A stretch of 64,000 nucleotides of DNA from Paradevosia sp036499825. Its GTDB lineage: Bacteria; Pseudomonadota; Alphaproteobacteria; Rhizobiales; Devosiaceae. Location: NCBI GenBank assembly GCA_036499825.1, contig DASYCZ010000026.1, forward strand, positions 620,001 to 684,000, in the 5' to 3' direction. Positions 43,849 to 53,218 of the stretch are shown here, one piece after another (position 1 is the stretch's first letter; each line of letters begins with the position of its first letter). The position numbers and the translations under genes are program-made. The notes below the pieces were generated by a model. It saw only the letters and a list, made by a program, of their open reading frames with translations, ran no database searches and was not told the DNA's origin.

Positions 43849-44286
43849 ATGCCGTCAATGCCAAGTGCCGGGACAGGTGGACGCGAGGCCTGGTCCGAGG
43901 CCCTGCAGCACGAATTCAATGCCACCGAGGGCTCCGGGGTCGTCGGCAGCGTGCTGGTGTCGGAGACCGAGCGGGTGCGCGTCTGGCATCTGTATTTGCC
44001 CGTCGGCACGCGCTGCAATTTTCATACGCATGTGCTGGACTATTTCTGGACCGCCCACGCGGCGGGCAAGGCGCGCGGCTATTACAATGACGGCCGCATC
44101 GTCGACGTGGTGCACTACAAGGGCGAAACCAAGCACTTCAAGTTCGGGCTCGGTGAGTCCTTCACCCATAGCGTCGAAAACATCGGCGACACCGATCTGG
44201 TGTTCACCACCGTCGAATTCCTCGATAGCGCCAATCCCCCTACCCCGATCCCGGATTCGGTGCGCCTGAAGGCGCCGGCCGTCTGA
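43849..44286 (+). CDS. Small cupin-fold protein
   Basis: The 145-residue product has a single cupin-like domain: VWHLYLPVGTRCNFHTHVLDYFWTAHAAG (metal-binding-like HTH), then GESFTHSVENIGDTDLVFTTVEF. GGGAGGG lies 7 nt upstream of the ATG at 43849. It may be a small isomerase, decarboxylase or binding protein in the catabolic pathway. First gene downstream of the dyad-controlled promoter. Confidence 0.72.
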   Translation: MPSMPSAGTGGREAWSEALQHEFNATEGSGVVGSVLVSETERVRVWHLYLPVGTRCNFHTHVLDYFWTAHAAGKARGYYNDGRIVDVVHYKGETKHFKFGLGESFTHSVENIGDTDLVFTTVEFLDSANPPTPIPDSVRLKAPAV

Positions 44287-44326
44287 TTGCCGTCGCTGCC
44301 AATTGCCCTGAACCTTGAGAGACAAG

Positions 44327-45451
44327 ATGTCCAAAGCGACCAGCCGCCCCCTCATCACGGTGCCTGAAATGATGAAAGCCTGGATACTGGGCGACCCCGG
44401 ACAATTGACGCTGGTGCAAAAGCCGGTGCCCAAGCCGAAGGCCAGCGAGGTGCTGGTGCGGATCGATGCCGTCGCCATCTGTGGTACCGACCACGACGTT
44501 ATCGCCTATGGCCCACCGGCTATGATCGAGGGCGGCCTGCCCTTCAACAAGAACTTCACTCCTGGCCATGAATATATGGGCACCGTGGCGGCGCTTGGAC
44601 CGGGTGTCGACGAGTTCAGGATCGGCGAGCGCGTCGCGGTGGAAATCCACGCGGGCTGCGGCCAGTGCAAGCGCTGCCGCTCCGGCATGTACACCTCGTG
44701 CCTGAACTACGGCCTCAACTATGGCGCTGTGAACAAGGGCCATCGCGCCAACGGCTTCACCACCGATGGTGGCTTTTGCCAATACCAGATCAACAACGTC
44801 AACACGCTCGTACATGTCCCCGATGACATGTCCGATGCCGAGGCGACGCTGATCGTCACCGCCGGTACCTCGATGTATGGTTTGACCGAGCTGGGCGGCC
44901 TCGTCGCCGGCGAAAGTGTTGCGGTGATCGGCCCGGGCGCGATCGGCCTCCTGGCCGTGGCGGTCGCCAAGGCACTGGGCGCCGCTCCAGTCATTCTCGT
45001 CGGCACCCGCGACAGCCGTCTCGAGATCGGGCGTCAGCTTGGCGCCGATGTCGTGGTCAATTCCCGCAATGAGGATCCGGTAGCGATGGCCAAGTCGCTG
45101 ACCAATGGCCAGGGCGTCGACTATGTCGTCGAATGTGCCGGCGTCGAAGAGTCGCTGAACCAGGCCGCCCATATGTTATCGCGGGGCGGTAAGCTCTGCC
45201 TCGCCGCCTTCCCGCACCAGCCGGTTCCGTTCGACATTCCGCATCTGGTGCGCAACAACATTTATGCCTATGGCATACGTGGCGAAGGCAAGAGCGCGGT
45301 GCGCCGGGCTGCGTCGTTGATGGCGCAAAAACGCTTCGACGCCAGCCTCATCCATACCCATACCTTCCCGCTCGAGGAATTGCCGGAAGCGCTGCGCTAC
45401 TCGCGCGAACGCGTCGAGGATGCCATCAAGGTGGTTGTCGTCAACCGCTAG
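44327..45451 (+). CDS. Zinc-dependent alcohol dehydrogenase (MDR family)
   Basis: The 374-residue product has catalytic zinc ligands C52 (ICGTDH) and H81-E82 (GHEYMG), a structural zinc lobe C111-C114-C117-C125 (CGQCKRCRSGMYTSC) and a nucleotide fold VAVIGPGAIGLLAV. It oxidises an alcohol or polyol with NAD(P). It follows the cupin gene by 40 bp and precedes the molybdenum hydroxylase by 25 bp. Confidence 0.9.
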   Translation: MSKATSRPLITVPEMMKAWILGDPGQLTLVQKPVPKPKASEVLVRIDAVAICGTDHDVIAYGPPAMIEGGLPFNKNFTPGHEYMGTVAALGPGVDEFRIGERVAVEIHAGCGQCKRCRSGMYTSCLNYGLNYGAVNKGHRANGFTTDGGFCQYQINNVNTLVHVPDDMSDAEATLIVTAGTSMYGLTELGGLVAGESVAVIGPGAIGLLAVAVAKALGAAPVILVGTRDSRLEIGRQLGADVVVNSRNEDPVAMAKSLTNGQGVDYVVECAGVEESLNQAAHMLSRGGKLCLAAFPHQPVPFDIPHLVRNNIYAYGIRGEGKSAVRRAASLMAQKRFDASLIHTHTFPLEELPEALRYSRERVEDAIKVVVVNR

Positions 45452-45476
45452 CAGCGGCGGCAGGGAGGCCGATGAC

Positions 45477-47585
45477 GTGACGCTGCCCCCGGAACTGGCC
45501 GCCAATCCCCGGCTCGACCAATGGGTGTCCTTCCTTCCGGATGGGCGCATCAGGATCGCTACGGGCAAGGTGGAACTCGGCCAGGGCATCCTGACCGCCA
45601 TGGCGCAGATCGCGGCCGATGAACTCGACATCGGCTTAGACCGCATTGCGCTGCAATCGGGCGATACCGATACCACCCCCAATGAGGGCTACACCGCCGG
45701 CAGCCAGTCCATTCAATATGGCGGTGCAGCCCTGCGCCTGGCGTGCGCCGACGTGCGACTGCTGTTCCTGGCTGCAGCGGCGGCCCGGCTTGGCTGTGCC
45801 ATGACCGAGCTTGCGGTGCGGGACGGCATGATCTTGCTTCGGGGCGAGGCATCCGGGCATGACTACTGGACGCTCGCGCCGGAGGTCGATCTGGCACGCA
45901 ATGCCACCGGGCAGGCGCGGCCTAAGGATCGCGATAGCCATATGATTGTCGGCCGTAAGGTGGGGCAAGTCGATCTTGCGGCCAAGCTCTTCGGCGGTGC
46001 TATCTTCATCGAGGATGTGCGGCTCGCCGGAATGCTCCATGCGCGGGTGCTGCGGCAGCCAAGCCGCGGCGCCACCATCACGACGCTCGATGAGGCGTTG
46101 CTGCGTCGCGTCAGCAAATTCCCGATCGACATCGTGCGGCACGGCAACTTCGTGGCGGTGCTCAGCAAGGACGAATTCACGGTCGAGAAGGCTTGCGGCC
46201 GTGCGGCTGAGGCGGTTCGGTGGAATGCGGTCGAGCCGCGTTCGGCCTCGCAGGCCGAGGCGCGCTGGCTGTTGCAGCAACCGGCTGTCGATACGGCAAG
46301 CGGCGACGAACCGGTTGGCGGTGCTGGCCTGAACTTCGAAGCTACCTATAGTCGAGGCTACCTGTCACATGGATCGATTGCGCCCTCCTGCGGGCTCGCG
46401 GTCTATCGGGATGGACATCTCGACGTCTGGACGCATTCACAGGGCGTATTTCCCCTCCGCGAGGCGCTGGCGCGCACGCTCGGATTAGCCCCGGACGCGA
46501 TTTCGGTCCGGCACATGCAAGGTGCGGGCTGCTATGGTCACAACGGCGCAGACGATGCGGCTGCAGATGCGGCGGTTATCGCCATGCAGCGGCCTGGAAA
46601 TCCCATCCGCGTACAATGGCGGCGCGAAGACGAGTTTGCCTTCGAACCCGTCGGCCCGGCTATGGTGGTTTCCATCCATGCGAGATTGAATGACAACGGC
46701 CAGCCGGTGGACTGGACCACCGAGATCTGGAGCACCACCCATAGCTGCCGCCCCGGTAGCGGTGCCAATATGCTGGCAGCGGAGGCCTTCCCCGACCCAC
46801 CGGCAGCACGGACCAATGAGGATGTGGCGGCAGCCGGCGTGGGCGGGGCCACGCGTAACGGCATTCCGCTCTATGATTTTGCGGCCAAGCGGGTGACTTG
46901 CCATCTGGTGCCGGAAAGCCCGGTGCGGACGTCGTCTCTGCGCGGGCTGGGCGCGGTGCCGAACCTTTTCGCCATAGAATGCTGCGTGGACGAACTTGCT
47001 GCCCTGGCGGGAATTGACCCAGTGGCTTACCGGCTGGCAATGCTCTCGGATCCAAGGGCGCGTCGCGTCATCGAACGCGTCGCAGTGCTGGCCGGCTGGC
47101 AGGCTGATGCCGAGCCGGGCATAGGCGTTGGCCGCGGCATCGCCTTTTCCCGCTACAAGAACCTGGCGGCCTACACGGCCATCGTCGCCGAAGTCGAGGT
47201 GGTGGAGAGCGTGGTTCTGAAGCGTGCCTGGTGCGTCACCGATGCTGGCCTGATCGTCAACCCGGATGGCGCCATCAACCAGCTCGAAGGCGGCATCATC
47301 CAGGCCGCGAGCTGGGCACTGAAGGAAGAAGTGCAAATCGATGCGGGCGGCATCAGTTCGCGCGACTGGGAAAGCTACCCGATCCTAAGGCTCGACGAAA
47401 CGCCGGATGTCGTCGTCGAATTGGTCAACACCGATGGTCCTGACCCCTCGCTCGGCGTCGGTGAGGCCGCCGCCGGGGCCACTACCGCGGCCATCGGCAA
47501 TGCCGTAGCTCATGCCCTGGGCATGCGCATCCGCGACTTGCCGCTGACACGGGACCGCATCATGGCGGCGATGATGCAAGGTTAG
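45477..47585 (+). CDS. Molybdenum hydroxylase large subunit (IorB / xanthine dehydrogenase family)
   Basis: The 702-residue product has KVELGQGILTAMAQIAADEL, GCYGHNGADDAAADAAVIA for molybdopterin binding, SLRGLGAVPNLFAIE and the catalytic Glu in GVGEAAAGATTAAIG near residue 662. It resembles isoquinoline 1-oxidoreductase beta subunits, which hydroxylate N-heteroaromatics or oxidise aldehydes. No signal peptide is seen, and no 2Fe-2S or FAD subunit gene lies in the window, so the electron-transfer partner must be elsewhere. GTG start with GGGAGG upstream. Its end overlaps the convergent ABC gene. Confidence 0.86.
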   Translation: MTLPPELAANPRLDQWVSFLPDGRIRIATGKVELGQGILTAMAQIAADELDIGLDRIALQSGDTDTTPNEGYTAGSQSIQYGGAALRLACADVRLLFLAAAAARLGCAMTELAVRDGMILLRGEASGHDYWTLAPEVDLARNATGQARPKDRDSHMIVGRKVGQVDLAAKLFGGAIFIEDVRLAGMLHARVLRQPSRGATITTLDEALLRRVSKFPIDIVRHGNFVAVLSKDEFTVEKACGRAAEAVRWNAVEPRSASQAEARWLLQQPAVDTASGDEPVGGAGLNFEATYSRGYLSHGSIAPSCGLAVYRDGHLDVWTHSQGVFPLREALARTLGLAPDAISVRHMQGAGCYGHNGADDAAADAAVIAMQRPGNPIRVQWRREDEFAFEPVGPAMVVSIHARLNDNGQPVDWTTEIWSTTHSCRPGSGANMLAAEAFPDPPAARTNEDVAAAGVGGATRNGIPLYDFAAKRVTCHLVPESPVRTSSLRGLGAVPNLFAIECCVDELAALAGIDPVAYRLAMLSDPRARRVIERVAVLAGWQADAEPGIGVGRGIAFSRYKNLAAYTAIVAEVEVVESVVLKRAWCVTDAGLIVNPDGAINQLEGGIIQAASWALKEEVQIDAGGISSRDWESYPILRLDETPDVVVELVNTDGPDPSLGVGEAAAGATTAAIGNAVAHALGMRIRDLPLTRDRIMAAMMQG

Positions 47586-48643
47586 TTGGCGGCGCGTAAT
47601 GCCAGAGGGGCTTCGCCTTCGCGGCGGCGCAGCGGGAACGCCACACCATTGTCATGCAGGTGGCAGGCCGCAAAGTGACCAGGCTCGAGTTCCCTCAGCT
47701 GTGGCGTCGCCGTTCTGCACCGCTCCATGGCATAGGGGCAGCGCGTGTGGAAATGGCAGCCGCTCGGTGGCGCCAATGGGCTCGGGACATCGCCGGAGAG
47801 TACGATGCGATGGCTCTTGTCGGCATCGGGATCGAGTTCCGGCGCTGCCGATAGTAGCGCCTCGGTATAGGGATGCAGCGGTCGAGAGAATAGCGGCTTG
47901 TTGGGTCCGGTCTCGACGATCCGTCCGAGATACATCACCGCCACCCGGTGGCTGATGTGCTCGACGACCGCCAGGTCGTGGCTGATGAAGAGGTAGGAGA
48001 GCCCCAACTCCTGCTGGAGGTCGATCAAGAGGTTGATGATCTGCGCCTGGATCGACACATCGAGCGCCGATACGGCTTCGTCGCACACGATCAGGCTGGG
48101 ATTAAGGGCAAGCGCCTTGGCGATCCCGATGCGCTGGCGCTGGCCACCGGAGAATTCGTGCGGATACTTGCCGATAGCATCGGCCGGCAGCCCAACGCGC
48201 GACAGCAGTGAGGCAACGCGCTGCTCCAGCTCCAAGCCTTTGGTGGCAGAGTGGATGACCAGGGATTCAGCGACGATATCGCCCGCCGTCATGCGCGGAT
48301 TGAGCGATGCGTATGGATCCTGGAAAACGATCTGCATCTGTTTGCGATAAGGCCGGAGGCGCGAGGCCGACATATGAGTGATGTCTTCGCCGTTGAGGCG
48401 TAGCGTGCCGGCGGTCGGCTCTAGGAGGCGCAGAATGAGCTTGCCTACGGTGGATTTTCCGCAGCCGCTTTCGCCGACAAGCGCCAGAGTTTCGCCGGGC
48501 GCGATGGTGAGCGACAGGCCATCGACGGCCTTGACGTCGCTATAGGCGCCAACGAACAGGCCTTTGCGGAAAGTGAAGCTCTTCTTGAGATCGGTGACCT
48601 CCAGAACCGGCGTTACGCCGGTGTGTTGGGTGCTATCGGTCAT
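47582..48643 (-). CDS. Peptide/nickel-type ABC ATPase (DppF/OppF family)
   Basis: The 353-residue ATPase has Walker A GESGCGKST, signature FSGGQRQRIGIAKAL, Walker B LIVCDEAVSALD and the C-terminal SGCHFHTRCPYAMERC motif of the Opp/Dpp family. ATG at 48643 overlaps the preceding stop (ATGA). Last gene of the aldolase/peptide-type importer operon. Confidence 0.9.
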   Translation of the reverse strand: MTDSTQHTGVTPVLEVTDLKKSFTFRKGLFVGAYSDVKAVDGLSLTIAPGETLALVGESGCGKSTVGKLILRLLEPTAGTLRLNGEDITHMSASRLRPYRKQMQIVFQDPYASLNPRMTAGDIVAESLVIHSATKGLELEQRVASLLSRVGLPADAIGKYPHEFSGGQRQRIGIAKALALNPSLIVCDEAVSALDVSIQAQIINLLIDLQQELGLSYLFISHDLAVVEHISHRVAVMYLGRIVETGPNKPLFSRPLHPYTEALLSAAPELDPDADKSHRIVLSGDVPSPLAPPSGCHFHTRCPYAMERCRTATPQLRELEPGHFAACHLHDNGVAFPLRRREGEAPLALRAAN

Positions 48644-49665
48644 TTGGCGTCCATGACCTCCTGAAGGAAATGGCAAGCGCTGGCGCGATCGTTATCGAAC
48701 TGCATCAGCGGCGGCGGCTCGACGCGGCAGATGTCGCGCGCAAAACTGCAGCGCAGGTGATAGGGGCAGCCCGTCGGGATGTTGGCGAGATCGGGCGGTT
48801 GTCCGCCGATGGGGATCAGCCGGGTGGAGCCGCCACCGCGTCGTGGCGCCGATGCCAGAAGACCGCGCGTATAGGGATGCGCCGGACGCCGGAAAAGGTC
48901 GCGCACCGGCCCACGTTCCATGACCTGCCCGGCGTACATGACCGTGACCTTGTGGGCGATTTCGGCGACCACGCCCATGGAATGGGTGATGAGCACCAGG
49001 CCGACGCCCTGGTCCTCCTGAAGCTTTTGCAACAGCTTCAGGATCTGGGCTTCCACCGTCACGTCAAGCGCCGTCGTCGGCTCGTCGGCGATGATGACTT
49101 CGGGATTGCCCGCAAGCGCCATGGCGATCACCACGCGCTGGCGCATGCCCCCGGAGAACTGATGCGGGAAGTCATCGACGCGCTCGCGCGCGCCTGGAAT
49201 GCCGACACGATCCAGCAGCGCGATGGCTTGCCGGTGCGCATCCTTGCGGGAGACACCCAGATGGATGCGGAGCATTTCGGCGATCTGCCAGCCGACGGTA
49301 TAGACGGGGTTTAGCGACGACAGCGGATCCTGAAAGATCATGCCCAGGTGACGGCCGCTCATGGCCCGGCGTTCGCGCGGCGACAGCGCAAACAGGTCGC
49401 GCCCCTTGAACATGGCAGAGCCCTTGGTCACGTAGCCGGGCGGCGATTCCAGGATGCCGAGGACGGCGTCGAAGGTCACGCTCTTGCCGGAACCGCTTTC
49501 CCCGAGCACCGCCATGGTCTCGCCGGACCGGACATCGATGCTGACGCCATTGATGGCGTGCACGATACGGTTGGCGGTGCGGAATTCGACATGCAGATCG
49601 CGCACCGATAGCAAGGGCGTCTCGGCTACCGTCTCGGCGGATCGATTGGCAACGGCGGAACTCAA
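48640..49665 (-). CDS. Peptide/nickel-type ABC ATPase (DppD/OppD family)
   Basis: The 341-residue ATPase has Walker A GESGSGKSV, signature FSGGMRQRVVIAMAL, Walker B VIIADEPTTALD and C-terminal TGCPYHLRCSFARDIC. The TTG at 49665 overlaps the permease stop (TTGA) and has GAGGAG 8 nt upstream, which explains the start better than the long 5' frame that would run through the permease gene. Confidence 0.9.
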   Translation of the reverse strand: MSSAVANRSAETVAETPLLSVRDLHVEFRTANRIVHAINGVSIDVRSGETMAVLGESGSGKSVTFDAVLGILESPPGYVTKGSAMFKGRDLFALSPRERRAMSGRHLGMIFQDPLSSLNPVYTVGWQIAEMLRIHLGVSRKDAHRQAIALLDRVGIPGARERVDDFPHQFSGGMRQRVVIAMALAGNPEVIIADEPTTALDVTVEAQILKLLQKLQEDQGVGLVLITHSMGVVAEIAHKVTVMYAGQVMERGPVRDLFRRPAHPYTRGLLASAPRRGGGSTRLIPIGGQPPDLANIPTGCPYHLRCSFARDICRVEPPPLMQFDNDRASACHFLQEVMDAK

Positions 49666-50603
49666 CTGGCTTTCTCCTCGATCGCCACCTTGCGCGCCGG
49701 CTTTGCCGACTTTCGCCATGACGGGCGCTGCAGGCGCCAGCTCAGTTTCGGATCCATGGCGATGCGGACCCAGTTGGACAGCAGATTGGCCGCAAGAGCC
49801 GTCAGCACGATGGCGAAACCAGGCCAGAAGGCCAGCCACCATGCAGTGGTCAGGTAATCGCGGCCATTGGCCACCATCAGGCCCCAGGTCACGGCCGGCG
49901 GCTGCACGCCGATACCGAGAAAGCTCAGGGAGGATTCCGCCAGCATGACATTGGCGAAGTCGAGGCTGGCCAGCGTGAAGATGGTCGGAAAGATGATCGG
50001 GGCGATGTGGACGCCCAAAATTCGCAAGTCCGTCGCACCGGCGGCGCGGGCGCCCTCGACGAACAGACGTCCCCTCACCTCGAGCGTTTCGGCGCGCGTG
50101 ACGCGAATGTAGACGGGGGTGCGGGTGATGGCGAGGACGATGATGACATTGGTGATCGAGGGGGTGAACATATAGAGGATGATCACGGCCAGCAGCAGCG
50201 ATGGGAAGCTCATCACCACGTCCGACGTTCGCATGACGAAGCTATCCACCAGGCGGCCGTAATAGCCGGCAAGCAGGCCCAGCAAGGCGCCGACCGCGCC
50301 GGATAGAATGACCACGGCGACGGCGACCAGCAGCGTACCCCGCCCTCCTTCCAGCAGTCGCGGCAGGATGGCCCGTCCCAGCGTGTCGCCACCCAGGAGG
50401 TAGGCGATGCCGTGGTTGAGCGCCGGTGGTGCGTTCCGCATCATCAGGTTGAGCGATGCCGTCGGACTGGAAAACATCGGCACAAAAATTACGGCCAGGA
50501 TCAACGCAATGAGGAAGATCGCCGAGATCGTGGCTAGCCGGTCACCCAGCAGCATGCCGAACAGGCGGCGCGCCGAGGTCATTCTTGAGGTTCCGGTGCG
50601 CAT
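49662..50603 (-). CDS. Peptide-type ABC permease (DppC family)
   Basis: The 313-residue protein has an N-terminal cytoplasmic segment, six hydrophobic segments and the loop VEGARAAGATDLRILGVHIAPIIFPTI. Starts 2 bp after the DppB-type stop. Partner of the next gene upstream. Confidence 0.9.
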   Translation of the reverse strand: MRTGTSRMTSARRLFGMLLGDRLATISAIFLIALILAVIFVPMFSSPTASLNLMMRNAPPALNHGIAYLLGGDTLGRAILPRLLEGGRGTLLVAVAVVILSGAVGALLGLLAGYYGRLVDSFVMRTSDVVMSFPSLLLAVIILYMFTPSITNVIIVLAITRTPVYIRVTRAETLEVRGRLFVEGARAAGATDLRILGVHIAPIIFPTIFTLASLDFANVMLAESSLSFLGIGVQPPAVTWGLMVANGRDYLTTAWWLAFWPGFAIVLTALAANLLSNWVRIAMDPKLSWRLQRPSWRKSAKPARKVAIEEKAS

Positions 50604-50605
50604 GG

Positions 50606-51523
50606 CTAGTTGAGCCCGATACGTGCGTCGAGAAGCGCGTAGCTGAGATCCAGCACCACGTTCAAAAGGAAGATGGCGACGGCTGCAACGACGACGGCGG
50701 CCTGCACGACTGCGAAGTCTCGCTGCAAAATAGCATCGATCATCAATTTGCCGATGCCGGGCCAGCCGAAGACGGTTTCGACGACGACGGCGCCATTGAT
50801 GAGGCCGCGCGTCTGGTCGCCGGCGACCGTCACCGCGGAAATCACCGAATTGCGCAGGGCATGGACGAACACCACGCGCCGCTCGGGCATGCCCTTGCCG
50901 CGGGCCGCCTTGATATAGGGCGCGGATAGCGTGGTGATCATCGAGCCGCGGACGACCTGCGTGACGGTGCCGGTGATCTTGAACATGAGCACGGCGACGG
51001 GCAGCACCCAGTAGATCGGCCCGCCGATACCCGAGGTCGGCACCCAGCGCAGCCTCACGGCGAACACCAGGATACAGACGATCGCAAGCCAGAAATCAGG
51101 AATGCTCGCCGCCGCGAGCGCCAGCACGCTGACCACGCGATCGAACCCGGAGCCCACGCGATAGGCGGCGAGCGGGCCCATGGTCATCGCCACGGTCATT
51201 GCCAGCACGACGGTGATGGCGACCAATCGCAGCGTCCACGGAAAGGCCTGCAGCACGGCATCCATGGCCGGCACGTTGCGCCGAATGGACATGCCGAAAT
51301 CGAGATGCGTCATGTCGCCGAGATAGTGGATGAATTGCACCAGCACCGGATCGTTGAGACCATGCAGGGTGCGGAAATTGTCAATCTCGGCAGCGCTGGC
51401 ATTTTCCGGCAGATAGAGCGATGCCGGATCACCGGTGAGACGGCTCAGCACGAACACAAGCACGATCAACGCCACCATGGCGATCAGGCCGTGAAATGCC
51501 CGCCGAAGGATGAACGAACCCAA
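50606..51523 (-). CDS. Peptide-type ABC permease (DppB family)
   Basis: The 305-residue protein begins LGSFILRRAFHGLIAMVALIV, the usual DppB start, with SRLTGDPASLYLPE in the first periplasmic loop and the EAA region IKAARGKGMPERRVVFVHALRNSVI. I chose the TTG at 51523, preceded by GGGGAG at 7 nt; the 77 residues upstream in the open frame look non-coding and would cover the intergenic stem-loop. Confidence 0.87.
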   Translation of the reverse strand: MGSFILRRAFHGLIAMVALIVLVFVLSRLTGDPASLYLPENASAAEIDNFRTLHGLNDPVLVQFIHYLGDMTHLDFGMSIRRNVPAMDAVLQAFPWTLRLVAITVVLAMTVAMTMGPLAAYRVGSGFDRVVSVLALAAASIPDFWLAIVCILVFAVRLRWVPTSGIGGPIYWVLPVAVLMFKITGTVTQVVRGSMITTLSAPYIKAARGKGMPERRVVFVHALRNSVISAVTVAGDQTRGLINGAVVVETVFGWPGIGKLMIDAILQRDFAVVQAAVVVAAVAIFLLNVVLDLSYALLDARIGLN

Positions 51524-51557
51524 ATCTATGCTCCCCTGCCGGCGCCGCCTTGGTCGA

Positions 51558-51585
51558 TCGCAAGCCCGCGTGAGCAGACTTGCGA
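51558..51585 (-). other. Stem-loop between binding-protein and DppB-type genes
   Basis: TCGCAAG (51558-51564) pairs with CTTGCGA (51579-51585) around a 14-nt loop that can pair further inside. Weaker than the other structures behind binding-protein genes but in the same position. Confidence 0.4.
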
Positions 51586-51597
51586 CGATTGGCGATC

Positions 51598-53142
51598 TTA
51601 CTTGAAACTGACCTGCGCCAGCTGCAGTTGCCCATTGGTTGTCAGTGACGGCGTGAAGTTTACCCGGCTGCCGACGCGAGCATATGCGACCATGTGATAC
51701 ATCCAGACTTCCGGCACGTCCTTCTCGTAAAGCTGCGTGAAGAACTGCTGCCATTTCTGGACACGGGCACTCCCTGCGGGGGTAGCCGAGGCATCGGCGG
51801 CCAGGGCATCAGCCGCCGGATCGCAAAGCTGCGATTGCGCACCTTCACAACCATATTTGAACGAGGCCTGGAAGACCGGGTCGCCCTGGTTGTTGTCGGA
51901 GGTTGCCTGCAGCAGCGCGGGCTCGCGGCCATCCTTGAACGGCTTGTTGCTGACCTTGCGCGAGGTCGCTTCGTCGATGGTGTCGATGCGGATGTTAAGG
52001 CCCACTGCCTGGTACATGGCGACGATCGCCTGCGCCAGATCCATGGAGTTCGGATAGACCGCCGGACGCGCCTGCAGGACGATTTCGGTGTCCACCGGTA
52101 CGCCATCAGCCTTGGCTTCGGCCAGCAGCTGCTTGGCCTTGTCCGGATCGTAGGCGCGCACTTCCTTGTCAAGTTCGGGATTGTGACCCGGGATCGCCGG
52201 AACCACGATCTGCGTGGCATTGAGCGCATCCTTGGGCATCATCGAGCCGAGCACCGAATTGCGATCGAAGGCATAGTTGAGTGCCAACCGCACACGCACA
52301 TCGTTCAGCGGCGGCGTCAGCGTGTCGATGCGGAGATAGGTGGTTTCCGAATTGAGATAGCTCTTGTCCATGCCGGCATCGGTGGCATCCTGTGCGGCGA
52401 TGGTTGGCGCGATATCGGCTTCGCCGAGCTGCACCATCGAGGCGCGCACCGAAGACTCGCCGCGCCACACATACCTGGCCCCATCGACCGCCGGTTTGTC
52501 GCCCCAGTAAGCGTCATTGCGGGCGAGGTCGATTTCCTGACCGGCGTCCCATTTGGCCAGCTTGTAGGGACCTGTCCCGATCGGTGTGGCGACGATCTTG
52601 TCGTCGGGCGTATTGGGCGAGGTGAAGGGCAGCGCCGCGACCTGCACCGGCATGATCGGCACAGGCTTGTCGGCGGAAATATCGAGCGTGGCATCATCGA
52701 CCGCGGTCGCCGTGATCTTGAGGCCGCTGAAAAGCTTCAGCCGGACTTCGCAGGAGAGGCTTTCCGTCATGGCGCGATTGATCGACTTGACGGCGGCGGC
52801 GGCATTCCAGTCGGCCCCGTCGTGAAATTTGACACCGGTGCGCAGGTGGAAGCGCCAGGTCTTGTCGTTGATCTGTTCCCACGAAGTGGCAAGGCGCGGC
52901 TTCAACTCGCCGGTGTTTGAATCACGCTCATCGAGGGTTTCGACGACGTTTTCCATGATGATGGTGCCGGTGGCGGAGCGCGCTGCCTGGCAGCCGTCAA
53001 GCGTGTCGGGCTCCGACTGCACGACGATGGTGATCGACTTGTCGGTGGCTTGCGCCAGTACCGGGCTGGCCGCCAGCAGCGCCAGGCCCGAGAGGCAAAG
53101 CGCGCCGGCACCGCGGCTGACGATCTTGTTCAGGTTATGCAT
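51598..53142 (-). CDS. Peptide-type ABC binding protein (family SBP_bac_5)
   Basis: The 514-residue product has a signal peptide (ending AASPVLAQATDK) and the family pattern SITIVVQSEPDTLDGCQAAR, then LATSWEQINDKTWRFHLRTGVKFHDG. Such proteins bind peptides, opines, glutathione or other small molecules, so the family name does not fix the ligand. GGGAGGAT lies just before the ATG. Second gene after the HpcH-type aldolase. Confidence 0.92.
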   Translation of the reverse strand: MHNLNKIVSRGAGALCLSGLALLAASPVLAQATDKSITIVVQSEPDTLDGCQAARSATGTIIMENVVETLDERDSNTGELKPRLATSWEQINDKTWRFHLRTGVKFHDGADWNAAAAVKSINRAMTESLSCEVRLKLFSGLKITATAVDDATLDISADKPVPIMPVQVAALPFTSPNTPDDKIVATPIGTGPYKLAKWDAGQEIDLARNDAYWGDKPAVDGARYVWRGESSVRASMVQLGEADIAPTIAAQDATDAGMDKSYLNSETTYLRIDTLTPPLNDVRVRLALNYAFDRNSVLGSMMPKDALNATQIVVPAIPGHNPELDKEVRAYDPDKAKQLLAEAKADGVPVDTEIVLQARPAVYPNSMDLAQAIVAMYQAVGLNIRIDTIDEATSRKVSNKPFKDGREPALLQATSDNNQGDPVFQASFKYGCEGAQSQLCDPAADALAADASATPAGSARVQKWQQFFTQLYEKDVPEVWMYHMVAYARVGSRVNFTPSLTTNGQLQLAQVSFK

Positions 53143-53218
53143 TCTATCCTCCCAGATAGGTCTTATTTCAATTCGGTCTCGACACGGATCGCCCCTACGA
53201 ACGCGGTCGTTGCTTTGG

